A DNA stretch of 64,000 bases from Curtobacterium sp. 'Ferrero' (GCF_002412165.1 NZ_NXIA01000012.1:1-64000); one strand, 5' to 3'. Positions 49,895 through 60,561 are shown, counted from the stretch's first letter. The notes: a model not told the origin generated them from the sequence alone. Numbers and translations are program-made.

Positions 49895-52435
49895 GTGCCC
49901 GGAGAGAACCTCACCCGAATCGAAGCCCAGGAACGCGCCGCGATCGTCGACGTGCAGTCGTACGACGTGGAACTCGACCTCACCCGCGGCGCCGAGACCT
50001 TCGGCAGCACCACCCGCGTGCGGTTCACCGCGACGGCCGGGGCCTCGACCTTCATCGACGCGATCACGAAGACCGTGCACTCCGTCACGCTGAACGGCAC
50101 CGCGCTCGACGTCGACGCGGTGGCCGACGGCGTGCGGATCCAACTCGACGGGCTGCAGGAGCAGAACGAGCTCGTCGTCGTCGCCGACGCGCTGTACACG
50201 AACACGGGCGAGGGCCTGCACCGCTTCGTGGACCCGGTCGACGACGAGGTGTACCTGTACTCCCAGTTCGAGGTGCCGGACTCGCGGCGCATGTTCGCCG
50301 TGTTCGAGCAGCCGGACCTCAAGGCCGAGTTCTCGTTCACCGTCACGGCGCCGGCCCGGTGGCAGGTCGTCTCGAACGCCCCCACCCCTGAGCCGCACGT
50401 CGACGGCGACGTCGCCACGTGGTCGTTCGCGCCGACCGCCCGGATCTCGAGCTACATCACGGCGCTGATCGCCGGCCCGTACGAGGTCGTGCGTGACGAG
50501 CTGACGAGCCGTGACGGCCGGACGATCCCGCTCGGGGTCTTCGCCCGCAAGTCGCTCGCCGAGTACCTCGACCCGGAGTACGTGTTCGAGACCACCAGGA
50601 AGGGCTTCGCGTACTTCGAGGAGAAGTTCGACGTCCCGTACCCGTTCGAGAAGTACGACCAGCTGTTCGTGCCCGAGTTCAACGCGGGCGCGATGGAGAA
50701 CGCCGGCGCGGTGACGTTCACCGAGACCTACGTGTTCCGCTCGAAGGTGACCGACGCGATCAAGGAGCGCCGGGTCGTCACGATCCTGCACGAGCTCGCG
50801 CACATGTGGTTCGGCGACCTCGTCACGATGAAGTGGTGGAACGACCTGTGGCTCAACGAGTCCTTCGCGGAGTGGGCGTCCACGATCGCGACGGCCGAGG
50901 CCACCGAGTGGACCGAGGCGTGGACGACCTTCCAGGCCATGGAGAAGTCGTGGGCCTACCGGCAGGACCAGCTGCCCTCGACGCACCCGATCGTCGCGAC
51001 GATCAACGACCTCGAGGACGTCCAGGTCAACTTCGACGGCATCACCTACGCCAAGGGCGGCTCGGTCCTCAAGCAGCTCGTCGCGTGGGTCGGCATCGAC
51101 GCGTTCTTCGCCGGTGTCTCCGCGTACTTCAAGAAGCACCACCACTCGAACACCGAGCTGCGCGACCTGCTCGTCGAGCTCGAGTCCACCAGCGGCCGCG
51201 ACCTCTCGGAGTGGTCGAAGCTCTGGCTGGAGACCGCCGGGGTGAACACGCTCCGCCCGGAGTTCGACGTCGACGCGGACGGCACGATCACCTCGTTCGC
51301 GGTGCTGCAGGAGGCGCCGTCCGACTACCCGACCCTGCGCCCGCACCGCCTGGCGATCGGCGTCTACGCGGCGGCCGACGGTGGCAAGCTCGAGCGCACC
51401 CACCGCGTCGAGATCGACGTCGACGGCGCCCGCACCGACGTCCCGGAGCTCGTCGGCGTCCACCGGGGCGACCTCGTCCTGCTCAACGACGACGACCTCG
51501 CCTACGCGAAGATCCGCCTCGACGAGCAGTCGCGCCAGACCGCGATCGCGCACCTCGCCGACATCGCGAACCCGCTCGCGCGCTCGATCGTGTGGGGTGC
51601 CATCTGGGACGCCACCCGTGACGCCGAGGCCCCCGCGAGCGACTACGTGCGGCTCGTGCTCGGCAACATCGCCACCGAGACCGAGTCCACGACCATCCGC
51701 ACGACCCTGTCGCAGCTGCTCCTCACGGCGCGGAACTACGTCGCGCCGGCGAAGGCCGAGGCGACGATCCAGCAGGTCGGCGACGCGCTCTGGACCCTCG
51801 CGACCGAGGCCGAGGCGGGCTCCGACGCGCAGTTCCAGTTCGTGAAGTTCTTCGCGCAGATCCCGTCGACGCCGGAGCACGTGGCGACGCTGCGGGGGCT
51901 CCGCGACGGCTCGGTCACGCTCGACGGGCTCGAGATCGACACCGACCTGCGCTGGGAGCTGCTCGAGGGCCTCGTGCTCGCCGGCGCCGCGGACGGATCC
52001 GACGTCGACACCGAGCTCGCCGCCGACCGCACCGCGTCGGGCGAGCAGGCCGCGGCCCGGGCCCGTGCGGCGATCCCCACGGCCGAGGGCAAGCTCGCCG
52101 CGTTCTCGTCGCTCGTCGACTCGGACGCGCTGCCGAACGCCATCGTGCGCCAGACCACGGTCGGGTTCCAGCACGTGAACAGCCCGGTCGTGCTCGAGGG
52201 GCTCGTCCCGGAGTACTTCGACGTGCTGACCCGCATCTGGGCCGAGCGCAGCTACCACATGGCCGACACGATCGTCACCGGGCTCTACCCGGCGCCGCTC
52301 GCCTCGGCCGAGCTGCGCGACGCCGCTCGTGCGTGGCTCGAGGCGCACCCGGAGACGCCGGCGCTGCGGCGCATCGTGACCGAGAACCTGGCGGGCACGG
52401 AGCGGGCGCTCCGCGTCCAGGCCGCGGACGCCTGA
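49895..52435 (+). CDS. pepN: Aminopeptidase N (M1 family)
   Basis: 846 residues. The exopeptidase motif Gly-Ala-Met-Glu-Asn is at about 265-269 and the zinc motif His-Glu-Leu-Ala-His at 299-303, with the third ligand Glu in Asn-Glu-Ser-Phe-Ala-Glu-Trp. The C-terminal ERAP1-like helical domain is complete. A cytoplasmic enzyme releasing N-terminal residues from peptides. GTG at 49895 is supported by GGAG about 7 nt upstream; the open frame further upstream overlaps the promoter of the divergent gene. Confidence 0.95.
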   Translation: MPGENLTRIEAQERAAIVDVQSYDVELDLTRGAETFGSTTRVRFTATAGASTFIDAITKTVHSVTLNGTALDVDAVADGVRIQLDGLQEQNELVVVADALYTNTGEGLHRFVDPVDDEVYLYSQFEVPDSRRMFAVFEQPDLKAEFSFTVTAPARWQVVSNAPTPEPHVDGDVATWSFAPTARISSYITALIAGPYEVVRDELTSRDGRTIPLGVFARKSLAEYLDPEYVFETTRKGFAYFEEKFDVPYPFEKYDQLFVPEFNAGAMENAGAVTFTETYVFRSKVTDAIKERRVVTILHELAHMWFGDLVTMKWWNDLWLNESFAEWASTIATAEATEWTEAWTTFQAMEKSWAYRQDQLPSTHPIVATINDLEDVQVNFDGITYAKGGSVLKQLVAWVGIDAFFAGVSAYFKKHHHSNTELRDLLVELESTSGRDLSEWSKLWLETAGVNTLRPEFDVDADGTITSFAVLQEAPSDYPTLRPHRLAIGVYAAADGGKLERTHRVEIDVDGARTDVPELVGVHRGDLVLLNDDDLAYAKIRLDEQSRQTAIAHLADIANPLARSIVWGAIWDATRDAEAPASDYVRLVLGNIATETESTTIRTTLSQLLLTARNYVAPAKAEATIQQVGDALWTLATEAEAGSDAQFQFVKFFAQIPSTPEHVATLRGLRDGSVTLDGLEIDTDLRWELLEGLVLAGAADGSDVDTELAADRTASGEQAAARARAAIPTAEGKLAAFSSLVDSDALPNAIVRQTTVGFQHVNSPVVLEGLVPEYFDVLTRIWAERSYHMADTIVTGLYPAPLASAELRDAARAWLEAHPETPALRRIVTENLAGTERALRVQAADA

Positions 52436-52450
52436 GCCTCGTTGATCGCA

Positions 52451-52502
52451 GGCGGGGCCGTGCCGTTCCTCAGCGGACGCCATGGCCCCGCCCTCTAGCA
52501 TC
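52451..52502 (+). terminator. Hairpin after pepN joined to the mscS -10 box
   Basis: GGCGGGGCC (52451-52459) and GGCCCCGCC (52484-52492) with a 24-nt loop. TAGCAT at 52497-52502, 6 nt before the next ATG, is the leaderless promoter of mscS. Confidence 0.6.
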
Positions 52503-52508
52503 GGCCGG

Positions 52509-53567
52509 ATGATGTTGTTGGCTGCAGGGACCGACGAGACCTCCAAGTGGATCTCGAACAACTTCACCGAGTTCGTGACGACCTGGCGGATACCGATCGT
52601 CATCGTCGTCACGATCCTCGCGGCGATCATCGTGCGGTTGATCCTCCGCCACTCGATCAAGGGCGTCGTCGACCGGGTCGTCACCGGGGTCAAGCGCCGC
52701 CAGGGCAGCGAGGACACCCAGGCGCTCATCGCCTCCCCCGTGCAGGCGGCGCGTGTCGTGCAACGCACGCGAACCCTCGGGAGCGTCCTCGAGAACCTGG
52801 CGACCGTCGTCGTCGTGATCGTCGCACTCGCGGTCATCATCCCGCAGGTGCTGCCGAACGCCGCTGTCGGCATCGTCGGGGGCGCGTCCCTCGTCGCGGC
52901 CGGTCTCGCCGTCGGCGCGCAGAGCATCGTCCGCGACCTGCTGTCCGGGATCTTCATGCTCCTCGAGGACCAGGCCGGCGTCGGCGACGTCGTCGACACC
53001 GGCCAGGCCACGGGCGTCGTCGAGAACGTCGGCCTACGGGTCATGCAGATCCGGGACGTCAACGGCATCCTCTGGTTCGTGCCGAACGGGCAGATCCTCC
53101 GCGTCGGCAACCTCTCCCAGGGGTGGTCCCGCGTCCTGGTGGACATCACCGTGCCCTACGACACCGACATCGACGCCGTGCAGGATGCCCTGCTCCGGGC
53201 CGCGGTCACGATGTCCCAGGAGCCGCGCTGGCGGCAGCGGATCGTCGAGAAGCCCGAGATCTGGGGCCTGCAGTCCGTCTCCGACGGCGGCATGGTGTTC
53301 CGCCTCGTCGTGAAGACCCGCGCGTCCGAACTGGACGTCGTCGGCCGCGAGCTCCGCATCCGGCTGAAGCGCGCCGTCGACGAGCTCGGCGTGACCCTCC
53401 CCGCGATGGCGATGGTGATGCCGGCCGGCTGGGAGAACGCCACCTCCATCAACGGGTTGCGGTCCGTACGCACGCAGCCGACGCCCGCGCCCACCAAGTC
53501 GCGGAAGCCGAAGCGCAACCTGCTCGGCCAGCCGATCACCACCGACGACACCGAGGACCGCCGATGA
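52509..53567 (+). CDS. MscS-family mechanosensitive channel
   Basis: 352 residues. Membrane helices at about 30-52, 95-117 and 120-145; the last, Gly-rich pore helix reads Gly-Ala-Ser-Leu-Val-Ala-Ala-Gly-Leu-Ala-Val-Gly-Ala-Gln, followed by Phe-Met-Leu-Leu-Glu-Asp and the beta domain with Gly-Ile-Leu-Trp-Phe-Val-Pro-Asn-Gly. It releases solutes on osmotic downshift. The Lys/Arg-rich C-terminal tail is unusual but short. Two adjacent ATG codons; the first is preferred. ATGA overlap with the globin gene. Confidence 0.9.
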   Translation: MMLLAAGTDETSKWISNNFTEFVTTWRIPIVIVVTILAAIIVRLILRHSIKGVVDRVVTGVKRRQGSEDTQALIASPVQAARVVQRTRTLGSVLENLATVVVVIVALAVIIPQVLPNAAVGIVGGASLVAAGLAVGAQSIVRDLLSGIFMLLEDQAGVGDVVDTGQATGVVENVGLRVMQIRDVNGILWFVPNGQILRVGNLSQGWSRVLVDITVPYDTDIDAVQDALLRAAVTMSQEPRWRQRIVEKPEIWGLQSVSDGGMVFRLVVKTRASELDVVGRELRIRLKRAVDELGVTLPAMAMVMPAGWENATSINGLRSVRTQPTPAPTKSRKPKRNLLGQPITTDDTEDRR

Positions 53568-54034
53568 CCGACGACACCGCACCCGCCGACGTCCCGACGC
53601 CGGGCACCGTGCCCGGGCAGCCGATCACCCTGCGTGTGGGCGCGCAGGGCGTCTCGGCGACCGGTTCGCTGTACGACCGCATCGGCGGTGCACCGACCTT
53701 CGATCGACTCGTCCGCCGCTTCTACGAGGGCGTGCGACAGGACGACGTGATCTGGCCGATGTACCCTGCCGACGACCTCGAGGGCGCGGTCTGGCGGCTC
53801 TCCGCGTTCCTGCAGCAGTACTGGGGCGGACCGACCACCTACAGCGAGGAGCGCGGCCACCCCCGGCTCCGGATGCGGCACCACCCGTTCCGGATCACGC
53901 CCGACGCGCGTGAGCGGTGGCTCCACCACATGCGGGACGCCGTCGAGTCACTCGGACTCGCGCCCCTCGACGAGGCCGAGCTCTGGGGCTACCTCGACCG
54001 CGCGGCGCACGCCATGACGAACACCTTCGACTGA
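53564..54034 (+). CDS. glbO: Truncated haemoglobin, group II (trHbO)
   Basis: 156 residues: a Pro/Thr-rich extension of about 30 residues, then a 2-on-2 globin with Leu-Tyr-Asp-Arg-Ile-Gly-Gly, Arg-Phe-Tyr-Glu (B10 Tyr region), Trp-Pro-Met-Tyr-Pro, Tyr-Trp-Gly-Gly-Pro, proximal His in Arg-Met-Arg-His-His-Pro-Phe and Trp in Arg-Trp-Leu-His-His-Met (G8). These are trHbO residues. It likely binds O2 or detoxifies NO/peroxide. Coupled to mscS by ATGA overlap. Confidence 0.93.
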   Translation: MTDDTAPADVPTPGTVPGQPITLRVGAQGVSATGSLYDRIGGAPTFDRLVRRFYEGVRQDDVIWPMYPADDLEGAVWRLSAFLQQYWGGPTTYSEERGHPRLRMRHHPFRITPDARERWLHHMRDAVESLGLAPLDEAELWGYLDRAAHAMTNTFD

Positions 54035-54055
54035 CGGTCGTCGCGCAGCCGCGCC

Positions 54056-54107
54056 GTGACGGACGGGAGGCCCGTGGCGGCGCCGCCACGGGCCTCCCGT
54101 CCGTCAC
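54056..54107. terminator. Perfect 52-bp palindrome between convergent genes
   Basis: 26-bp arms without a loop; outer GTGACGGACGGGAGGC, inner CCGTGGCGGC. It ends both glbO and the convergent epimerase gene. The most perfect member of the GGACGGGAGGC hairpin family. Confidence 0.75.
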
Positions 54108-54134
54108 CGGCTCGTCCCTGCGCCGGTGGCGGCG

Positions 54135-54977
54135 TCAGCGCACGTAGGAACCGTCGGCCAGGTCGTCGACGAGCGACGGACGCGTCGGGTTCCACCCGAA
54201 CGCGGCGCGCGCGTGCGCGCCCGCCGCCTCCTGGTGGAGCAGCAGCGCGTCCGCGAAGTCGGTGCCGAGGCGCTCCCGCGAGGCGTCCACGCTCTCGGCG
54301 ACCACCGGCGAACCGTGCGCTCCCGCCTCGGCGATCTCGCGCACCGTGGGGTTGTCACCGGTCGCGGCGACCACGTAGCCGTCCTGCTCGGCGCGGTGCA
54401 GCGCGAGGACGTAGAGCTCGCCGAGGTCGTCGATGTGCACCGTCGTCCACCGCTGCGAACCGTCCCCGACCAGGCGGACCTCGTGCTCGCCGTCACCGAC
54501 GAACATCGCCGGGATGCCCGCACCACGGCCGTAGACGATGCCGGGCGCGACGATGGTGGTGCGGGCCTCGCTGGCGCGCACCGCGGCCTCGTTGGCGACG
54601 CGCCACGCGGTCAGGGCCGGCGGATCGATCGGGGACTGCTCGGAGATGTCCGTCGAGTTGCCGAACGTGAAGATGCCGCCGGTGTGGACGAAGGGCTTCG
54701 GCGTCCCCTCGAGCGCGCGGAGGACGGTGGCGGTGAACGCCGGGTCGACCCCCTCGGCCGAGGCCGTGTGGACCACGCCGTCGCACTCGTGGGCGAGCCG
54801 CTCGACGACCTCGGAGTCCGTGACGTCACCGACGATCGCGTGGCCGCCGGCGTCGCGGACGTGCTGGGCCTTCTCGTCGGAGCGGACGATCGCGGTCACC
54901 TCGTGCTCGTGGGCGACGAGGGCGCGCAGGACGGAGGAGCCGATGTAGCCGGAGGCGCCGGTGAGGAAGACGTGCAT
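54135..54977 (-). CDS. NAD-dependent epimerase/dehydratase (extended SDR)
   Basis: 280 residues. The NAD site Gly-Ala-Ser-Gly-Tyr-Ile-Gly is at the N-terminus, after Met-His-Val-Phe-Leu-Thr. His-Thr-Gly-Gly-Ile-Phe-Thr-Phe-Gly and Val-Ala-Pro-Gly-Ile-Val-Tyr-Gly-Arg-Gly mark the rest of the Rossmann core. The usual Tyr-X-X-X-Lys is not evident, as in several atypical NmrA-like members, so the reaction cannot be named. ATG at 54977 is preferred to one four codons upstream. Confidence 0.85.
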   Translation of the reverse strand: MHVFLTGASGYIGSSVLRALVAHEHEVTAIVRSDEKAQHVRDAGGHAIVGDVTDSEVVERLAHECDGVVHTASAEGVDPAFTATVLRALEGTPKPFVHTGGIFTFGNSTDISEQSPIDPPALTAWRVANEAAVRASEARTTIVAPGIVYGRGAGIPAMFVGDGEHEVRLVGDGSQRWTTVHIDDLGELYVLALHRAEQDGYVVAATGDNPTVREIAEAGAHGSPVVAESVDASRERLGTDFADALLLHQEAAGAHARAAFGWNPTRPSLVDDLADGSYVR

Positions 54978-55029
54978 GGTCTCACCCAACCACGCTCGGA
55001 TCGGCGCTCCCTGGTGGGGCGTCAGGGCG

Positions 55030-55731
55030 TCAGGGCGTGAGCGACCAGGCGCGCCGCTTCACGAGCACGTGCCCGCGCGACGTGGTGAGCCGGCTCCACG
55101 GCCCGGTCTCGAAGAGTCGGACCGGGTCGTGCCCGAGGAACCCCAGGCTCTCCCCCGCGAAGCCCGCACCCGCGGGGAGGTGCTCGATCATCGGGATGGG
55201 GCGCCCCCACACCTCGGACCGGACGCGACGGACGATCGCCTCGCCGGCGTTCGACGGCACCGCCTCGGCCACCTCCGCGATGCCGGCCTTCGCGGCCCGG
55301 CGGAGGAGCTCCGCCGAGACGTCGGGCAGCGGCACCCAGCCACCGCGCGGCGGCGAGATCGCGGCCCAGGTCACCGTGTGCACCTCGTGCGGCAGTTCGA
55401 CCTCGATCGGGGTCGCGCGCGTCGGGTCGACCCCCTCGGCGTGCTGAGCGTCCTGGTCCGCCGCGAGCAGCCGGAGGCGCTCCTGCAGGGAGGCGAGCGG
55501 GACGACCGCGTCGATGCTCGCGGGCTCGACGAGGGAGAACGTCCGCAGTCCCAGCACGGTCGGCAGTTCGTCGAGGAGGCCCACCGGGTACAGGATCGCC
55601 GTGTAGACGGCGAGGACGCCCGAGTCGGCGATGAGCCGCACCGAACCGTCCTCGACCCGGGCGGCGCGTCCGAGGTAGGTGCGGAGGTCGCCGAGGGACG
55701 CGGCGTCGGGGAGCGTGAAGGTGGTGCCCAT
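55030..55731 (-). CDS. Conserved protein of unknown function
   Basis: 233 residues, soluble, no signal peptide. Alternating strands and helices, with Leu-Pro-His-Glu-Val-His-Thr-Val-Thr-Trp in the middle and a basic C-terminal end (Val-Leu-Val-Lys-Arg-Arg-Ala-Trp). No catalytic motif is recognised. It shares a compact divergent promoter with the acyl-CoA thioesterase gene. Confidence 0.75.
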   Translation of the reverse strand: MGTTFTLPDAASLGDLRTYLGRAARVEDGSVRLIADSGVLAVYTAILYPVGLLDELPTVLGLRTFSLVEPASIDAVVPLASLQERLRLLAADQDAQHAEGVDPTRATPIEVELPHEVHTVTWAAISPPRGGWVPLPDVSAELLRRAAKAGIAEVAEAVPSNAGEAIVRRVRSEVWGRPIPMIEHLPAGAGFAGESLGFLGHDPVRLFETGPWSRLTTSRGHVLVKRRAWSLTP

Positions 55732-55740
55732 GTCGACCCG

Positions 55741-55767
55741 ATCCTACCGGGGCGGACTTCGTAGGAT
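55741..55767. promoter_or_regulatory. Divergent leaderless promoters forming an inverted repeat
   Basis: ATCCTAC (55741-55747) and GTAGGAT (55761-55767) are mirror images containing -10 boxes (TAGGAT) for both genes, 9 nt and 6 nt from their starts. The whole divergent control region is only 42 bp. Confidence 0.5.
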
Positions 55768-55773
55768 GGCGGC

Positions 55774-56628
55774 GTGAGCGAACCGGACTTCCTGCGCACC
55801 CTGCGGCTCGACGACACCGGGGCGAGCACCGGCGAGACGATCCTCACCGGTGCGAGCCACTGGTCGCCGAACGGTCGGGTCTTCGGCGGACAAGTGCTCG
55901 CGCAGTGCGTCGTCGCGGCACAGACCACGATCGACGGCCGCGACATCCACTCGATGCACGGCTACTTCCTCCGTCCCGGCGACATCCACGTGCCGATCAC
56001 GTTCGGCGTCGAGCGCATCCACGACGGCCGTTCGTTCGCGACCCGACGCGTGCAGGCGTACCAGAACGGCGTGCCGATCTTCTCGATGATCGCGTCGTTC
56101 CAGAAGCCCGACGACGGTGTCGAGCACCAGGACCCGTTCCCGCTCGACCTGCCGGCGCCGGAGGACCTGCCGTCGGCCGCGTCGATCCTGTCCGCGATCG
56201 ACCACCCCGTCGCGCAGGCCTGGGCGGAGCGGTCGATCGATCTCCGACACGTCGAGGGTCCCGTCTTCGTCGACGTACAGGGGGAACGGGTGCCGCACCA
56301 GGCGGTGTGGTTCCGGGTGGACGGCGACCTGCCGGAGGACCCGGCGCTGCACCGTGCCGTCCTCGGCTACGCCAGTGACCTGTCGATCCTGGAGCCGGTC
56401 ATGCGCCGGCACGGGGTCGCCTGGGGAACGCCCGGGGTGAAGAGCGCGAGCCTCGACCACGCGATGTGGTGGCACCGTGACGGACGCGCCGACGACTGGG
56501 TGCTGTACACGCAGGAGTCGCCGAGCGCGCAGGGCGGCCGGGGGCTGGCGTTCGGCCGGATGTTCTCGCGCGACGGGCGCCTGCTCGCGAGCGTGGCGCA
56601 GGAGGGCATGATGCGGGTCCCTCGCTGA
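55774..56628 (+). CDS. tesB: Acyl-CoA thioesterase II
   Basis: 284 residues forming two hotdog domains. Gly-Arg-Val-Phe-Gly-Gly-Gln-Val-Leu-Ala-Gln, Ser-Met-His-Gly-Tyr-Phe-Leu-Arg-Pro-Gly, Gly-Arg-Ser-Phe-Ala-Thr-Arg and a C-terminal Ser-Leu-Asp-His-Ala-Met-Trp-Trp-His (catalytic Asp in the second domain) are TesB features. It hydrolyses medium/long acyl-CoA in the cytoplasm. GTG start with a -10 box 6 nt upstream. Confidence 0.93.
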   Translation: MSEPDFLRTLRLDDTGASTGETILTGASHWSPNGRVFGGQVLAQCVVAAQTTIDGRDIHSMHGYFLRPGDIHVPITFGVERIHDGRSFATRRVQAYQNGVPIFSMIASFQKPDDGVEHQDPFPLDLPAPEDLPSAASILSAIDHPVAQAWAERSIDLRHVEGPVFVDVQGERVPHQAVWFRVDGDLPEDPALHRAVLGYASDLSILEPVMRRHGVAWGTPGVKSASLDHAMWWHRDGRADDWVLYTQESPSAQGGRGLAFGRMFSRDGRLLASVAQEGMMRVPR

Positions 56629-56642
56629 GCACGGTCGGGGTC

Positions 56643-56665
56643 GGTCCCGAGGCGGCCTCGGGGCC
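56643..56665. terminator. Short hairpin between convergent thioesterase genes
   Basis: CCCGAGG (56646-56652) and CCTCGGG (56656-56662), three-base loop, extended by GG/CC pairs. Confidence 0.5.
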
Positions 56666-56669
56666 GGTG

Positions 56670-57152
56670 TCAGGGACGGGAGAACTCGACCGCCGGCTCA
56701 ACGTACGCCCCGCACGCCTCCCGCTCGGCCGCGGTCAGACGCCGGGGCCGGTTCGTCTCGGCGTCGACCATCACCAGGGCTGTCGTCGCGCGGGTGTAGA
56801 GCACCGCGGGGTCGTGCCCCACCGGTGACCAGACCTCGTACGAGACGTCGATGCTCGCGCCGCCGACGCGTCCGATCCACATCTGGATGTCGAGCGGTTG
56901 CCGGAAGTACGGGATGGACGCGAGGTACTCGAGGCGCTGCGCGGCGATCACCGTCATCGTCCCCGATCCCGGCCGACCGTCGATGATCGGGTCCGGGAGC
57001 GCCCCGTCCGGTACCTGCTCGTCCGGGTCGGCACCCCAGAACCCCACGATGCGCGCTTCCTCGAGGAGACGCAGCATCGCGGAGTTGTTGACGTGGCCGT
57101 ACGCGTCGATGTCGCTCCACCGCATGCGGATCGGAGCGTGCAGTCGCGCCAC
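56670..57152 (-). CDS. 4-hydroxybenzoyl-CoA-type hotdog thioesterase
   Basis: 160 residues, single hotdog domain. Arg-Trp-Ser-Asp-Ile-Asp-Ala-Tyr-Gly-His-Val-Asn-Asn is the FadM/YbgC-type active-site segment with its catalytic Asp. The acyl substrate is unknown. The GTG start lies 2 nt after the ettA stop, so the two genes form one transcription unit. Confidence 0.88.
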   Translation of the reverse strand: MARLHAPIRMRWSDIDAYGHVNNSAMLRLLEEARIVGFWGADPDEQVPDGALPDPIIDGRPGSGTMTVIAAQRLEYLASIPYFRQPLDIQMWIGRVGGASIDVSYEVWSPVGHDPAVLYTRATTALVMVDAETNRPRRLTAAEREACGAYVEPAVEFSRP

Positions 57153-57154
57153 GG

Positions 57155-58840
<1,686 letters not shown>

Positions 58841-59015
58841 ATCGGCCCCAAGTGTAGTGAACCGAACGCGTCCCCGCTCCCGCACGCCGCGGTTCGCCGT
58901 CCTGCGAAGTCTGTACGGATTGCCAGTGGCCTTCTGCAACGTCCCGACGTACCGTTTCAGCACCCGCGGCCAGGGAAACCACCGGCAGGCCGCCGATCAG
59001 GACCAGGACCACCAC

Positions 59016-59732
59016 ATGTTCACGAAGCGACTGCTGCGATCCGTGCTGCCCCTCGTCGGCGCGACCGCACTCACCGTGGCGCTCGTCGCGCCCGCGGCAC
59101 CGGCGTCGGCCGCGTCCCCCGTCCCGCACGGGCTGTACGCGCAGTACACCGCGCACCTCATCGAGAACGGCTCGGGGACGGGGTACTCGTCTTACATCAA
59201 CGTCCACGACGCGCACAACAACGCGTTCGCGGTCGGCATCCAGTCGGACACGGGCTCCACGATCAGCCGCGGCCAGCCCCGGTTCATCTGGGAGCGCGTG
59301 CAGAACGGGAAGTTCACCTACGGCTACATGGGTGCGGCGTCCCATAACAAGACGTCCGTCGGCCTGCGCTGGTACAAGAACGACGTCGCCTCGATCATCC
59401 TGAACAACCGGACGGTCGGCACGATCGCGGTGAACCTCGACGGTCGCCTGTTCTTCAACGCCGAGGCGAACGGACGACTCAACGGCGACGTCGTGCACTC
59501 GCAGGTGAACGACATCTCGATCACCGTCGGCGACAAGGCCGGGCAGACCGGACTCCACGGCACGTGGGACACGAGCTTCAGCTTCCACGGGCTGCGGGCG
59601 AAGCAGACGAACCCGGGCAAGGTACAGGGGGCGAGCTTCTCGATCGACGGCCGCGTGTCGGGTCTGCCGCGCGGCGGGAACTGGGACACGACCGAGGTCG
59701 CGGGCATCGCGATGATCACCCAGAACTACTGA
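59016..59732 (+). CDS. Secreted protein of unknown function
   Basis: 238 residues with a clear Sec signal peptide (about 1-33, ending Ala-Ser-Ala). The mature part is probably beta-rich, full of Asn, Gly and aromatic residues (Gly-Tyr-Ser-Ser-Tyr-Ile-Asn-Val-His, Arg-Trp-Tyr-Lys-Asn-Asp-Val), with no Cys and no LPXTG. I recognise no enzyme motif; a carbohydrate-binding or jelly-roll fold is possible. It has its own promoter region and a terminator. Confidence 0.75.
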   Translation: MFTKRLLRSVLPLVGATALTVALVAPAAPASAASPVPHGLYAQYTAHLIENGSGTGYSSYINVHDAHNNAFAVGIQSDTGSTISRGQPRFIWERVQNGKFTYGYMGAASHNKTSVGLRWYKNDVASIILNNRTVGTIAVNLDGRLFFNAEANGRLNGDVVHSQVNDISITVGDKAGQTGLHGTWDTSFSFHGLRAKQTNPGKVQGASFSIDGRVSGLPRGGNWDTTEVAGIAMITQNY

Positions 59733-59741
59733 CGCCACGGT

Positions 59742-59773
59742 CCGCCCTCACGCCGCTCGCGGTGTGAGGGCGG
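59742..59773. terminator. Bidirectional hairpin
   Basis: CCGCCCTCAC (59742-59751) and GTGAGGGCGG (59764-59773), 12-nt loop, between convergent genes; its left arm overlaps the end of the SSB gene. Confidence 0.65.
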
Positions 59774-60389
59774 GCTCACTGCCGTCGTGGTCCGCGGTGC
59801 CACCAGGTGCGAGCGCGTCCGTCTCGTCGCCCGCGAGGGCAGCGGCATGGCGGTTCGCCTCCGCGGCGTCCGGCAACTCCTCGACGTCGTCGGCCTCCCC
59901 GAGGGCGTGCACACCGGCAGGGTCGACGTCGTCCCGGTCCCCCGGGTCGCGTGGCGTCGCGCCGTGCACCTCGCCGGTGCGCGGGTCGACGCGCGGCCCC
60001 TCACCCGGCGCCGCCGTCGCCTCGTTCGCGTGCCGCGGCACCCGGATCCAGTTGCTGATCCCCCACGCGAGGTCGTGCCCGATGCCCTCGGCGTCGACCT
60101 CCACCGACGTGCCGCCGCGGCCGTCCCGCTCCCAGGTCCGGATCCGCACACGCCCCGTGACGACGATGCGGTCGCCCTTCTTCAGGGACTTGTGGACGTT
60201 GGCGGCGAGGGAGCGGAAGGCCGTGACGGTGAACCAGTTCGTGGCGCCGTTCGTCCAGGTGCCGGTCCCGCGGTCCCACCGCCGCGACGGTGAGGCGAGA
60301 CGCATGCTCGTGATCGCCACACCGGTGTCGGTGACGAGGTGACGGGGGTCGGTGGCGACGATGCCGCAGATCGTGATCGTGTCGTTCAT
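59748..60389 (-). CDS. ssb: Single-stranded DNA-binding protein paralogue
   Basis: 213 residues. The N-terminal OB fold (about 1-110) has Ile-Cys-Gly-Ile-Val-Ala, Thr-Asn-Trp-Phe-Thr-Val-Thr-Ala-Phe and Leu-Lys-Lys-Gly-Asp-Arg-Ile-Val-Val-Thr-Gly. The acidic C-terminal half lacks the Asp-Asp-Asp-X-Pro-Phe tip used to recruit repair proteins and ends Pro-Arg-Ala-Ala. It is also not beside rpsF/rplI. Both suggest a second SSB, for example for competence or recombination, rather than the essential one. Confidence 0.85.
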   Translation of the reverse strand: MNDTITICGIVATDPRHLVTDTGVAITSMRLASPSRRWDRGTGTWTNGATNWFTVTAFRSLAANVHKSLKKGDRIVVTGRVRIRTWERDGRGGTSVEVDAEGIGHDLAWGISNWIRVPRHANEATAAPGEGPRVDPRTGEVHGATPRDPGDRDDVDPAGVHALGEADDVEELPDAAEANRHAAALAGDETDALAPGGTADHDGSEPALTPRAA

Positions 60390-60509
60390 GCTCCGATCGT
60401 CGCGAGCCCCGGGCCGCGTCAGCGGCCCGGGGCTCGATCTGTGGATCGTCACGTCGATCAGGTGACCTGTGGAGGAACGGTGCCCCGAGCCTCCAGTCCG
60501 CCGGATCGT

Positions 60510-60557
60510 CGCACGCTGACCGGCGCTCGCCGGTCGGTGTACGCGGGTCAGCGTGCG
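60510..60557 (-). terminator. Branched hairpin after small gene
   Basis: CGCACGCTGACC (60510-60521) and complement (60546-60557) surround a smaller CCGGCG-type hairpin. It begins 4 nt past the stop of the 72-residue protein gene. Confidence 0.65.
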
Positions 60558-60561
60558 CGGT

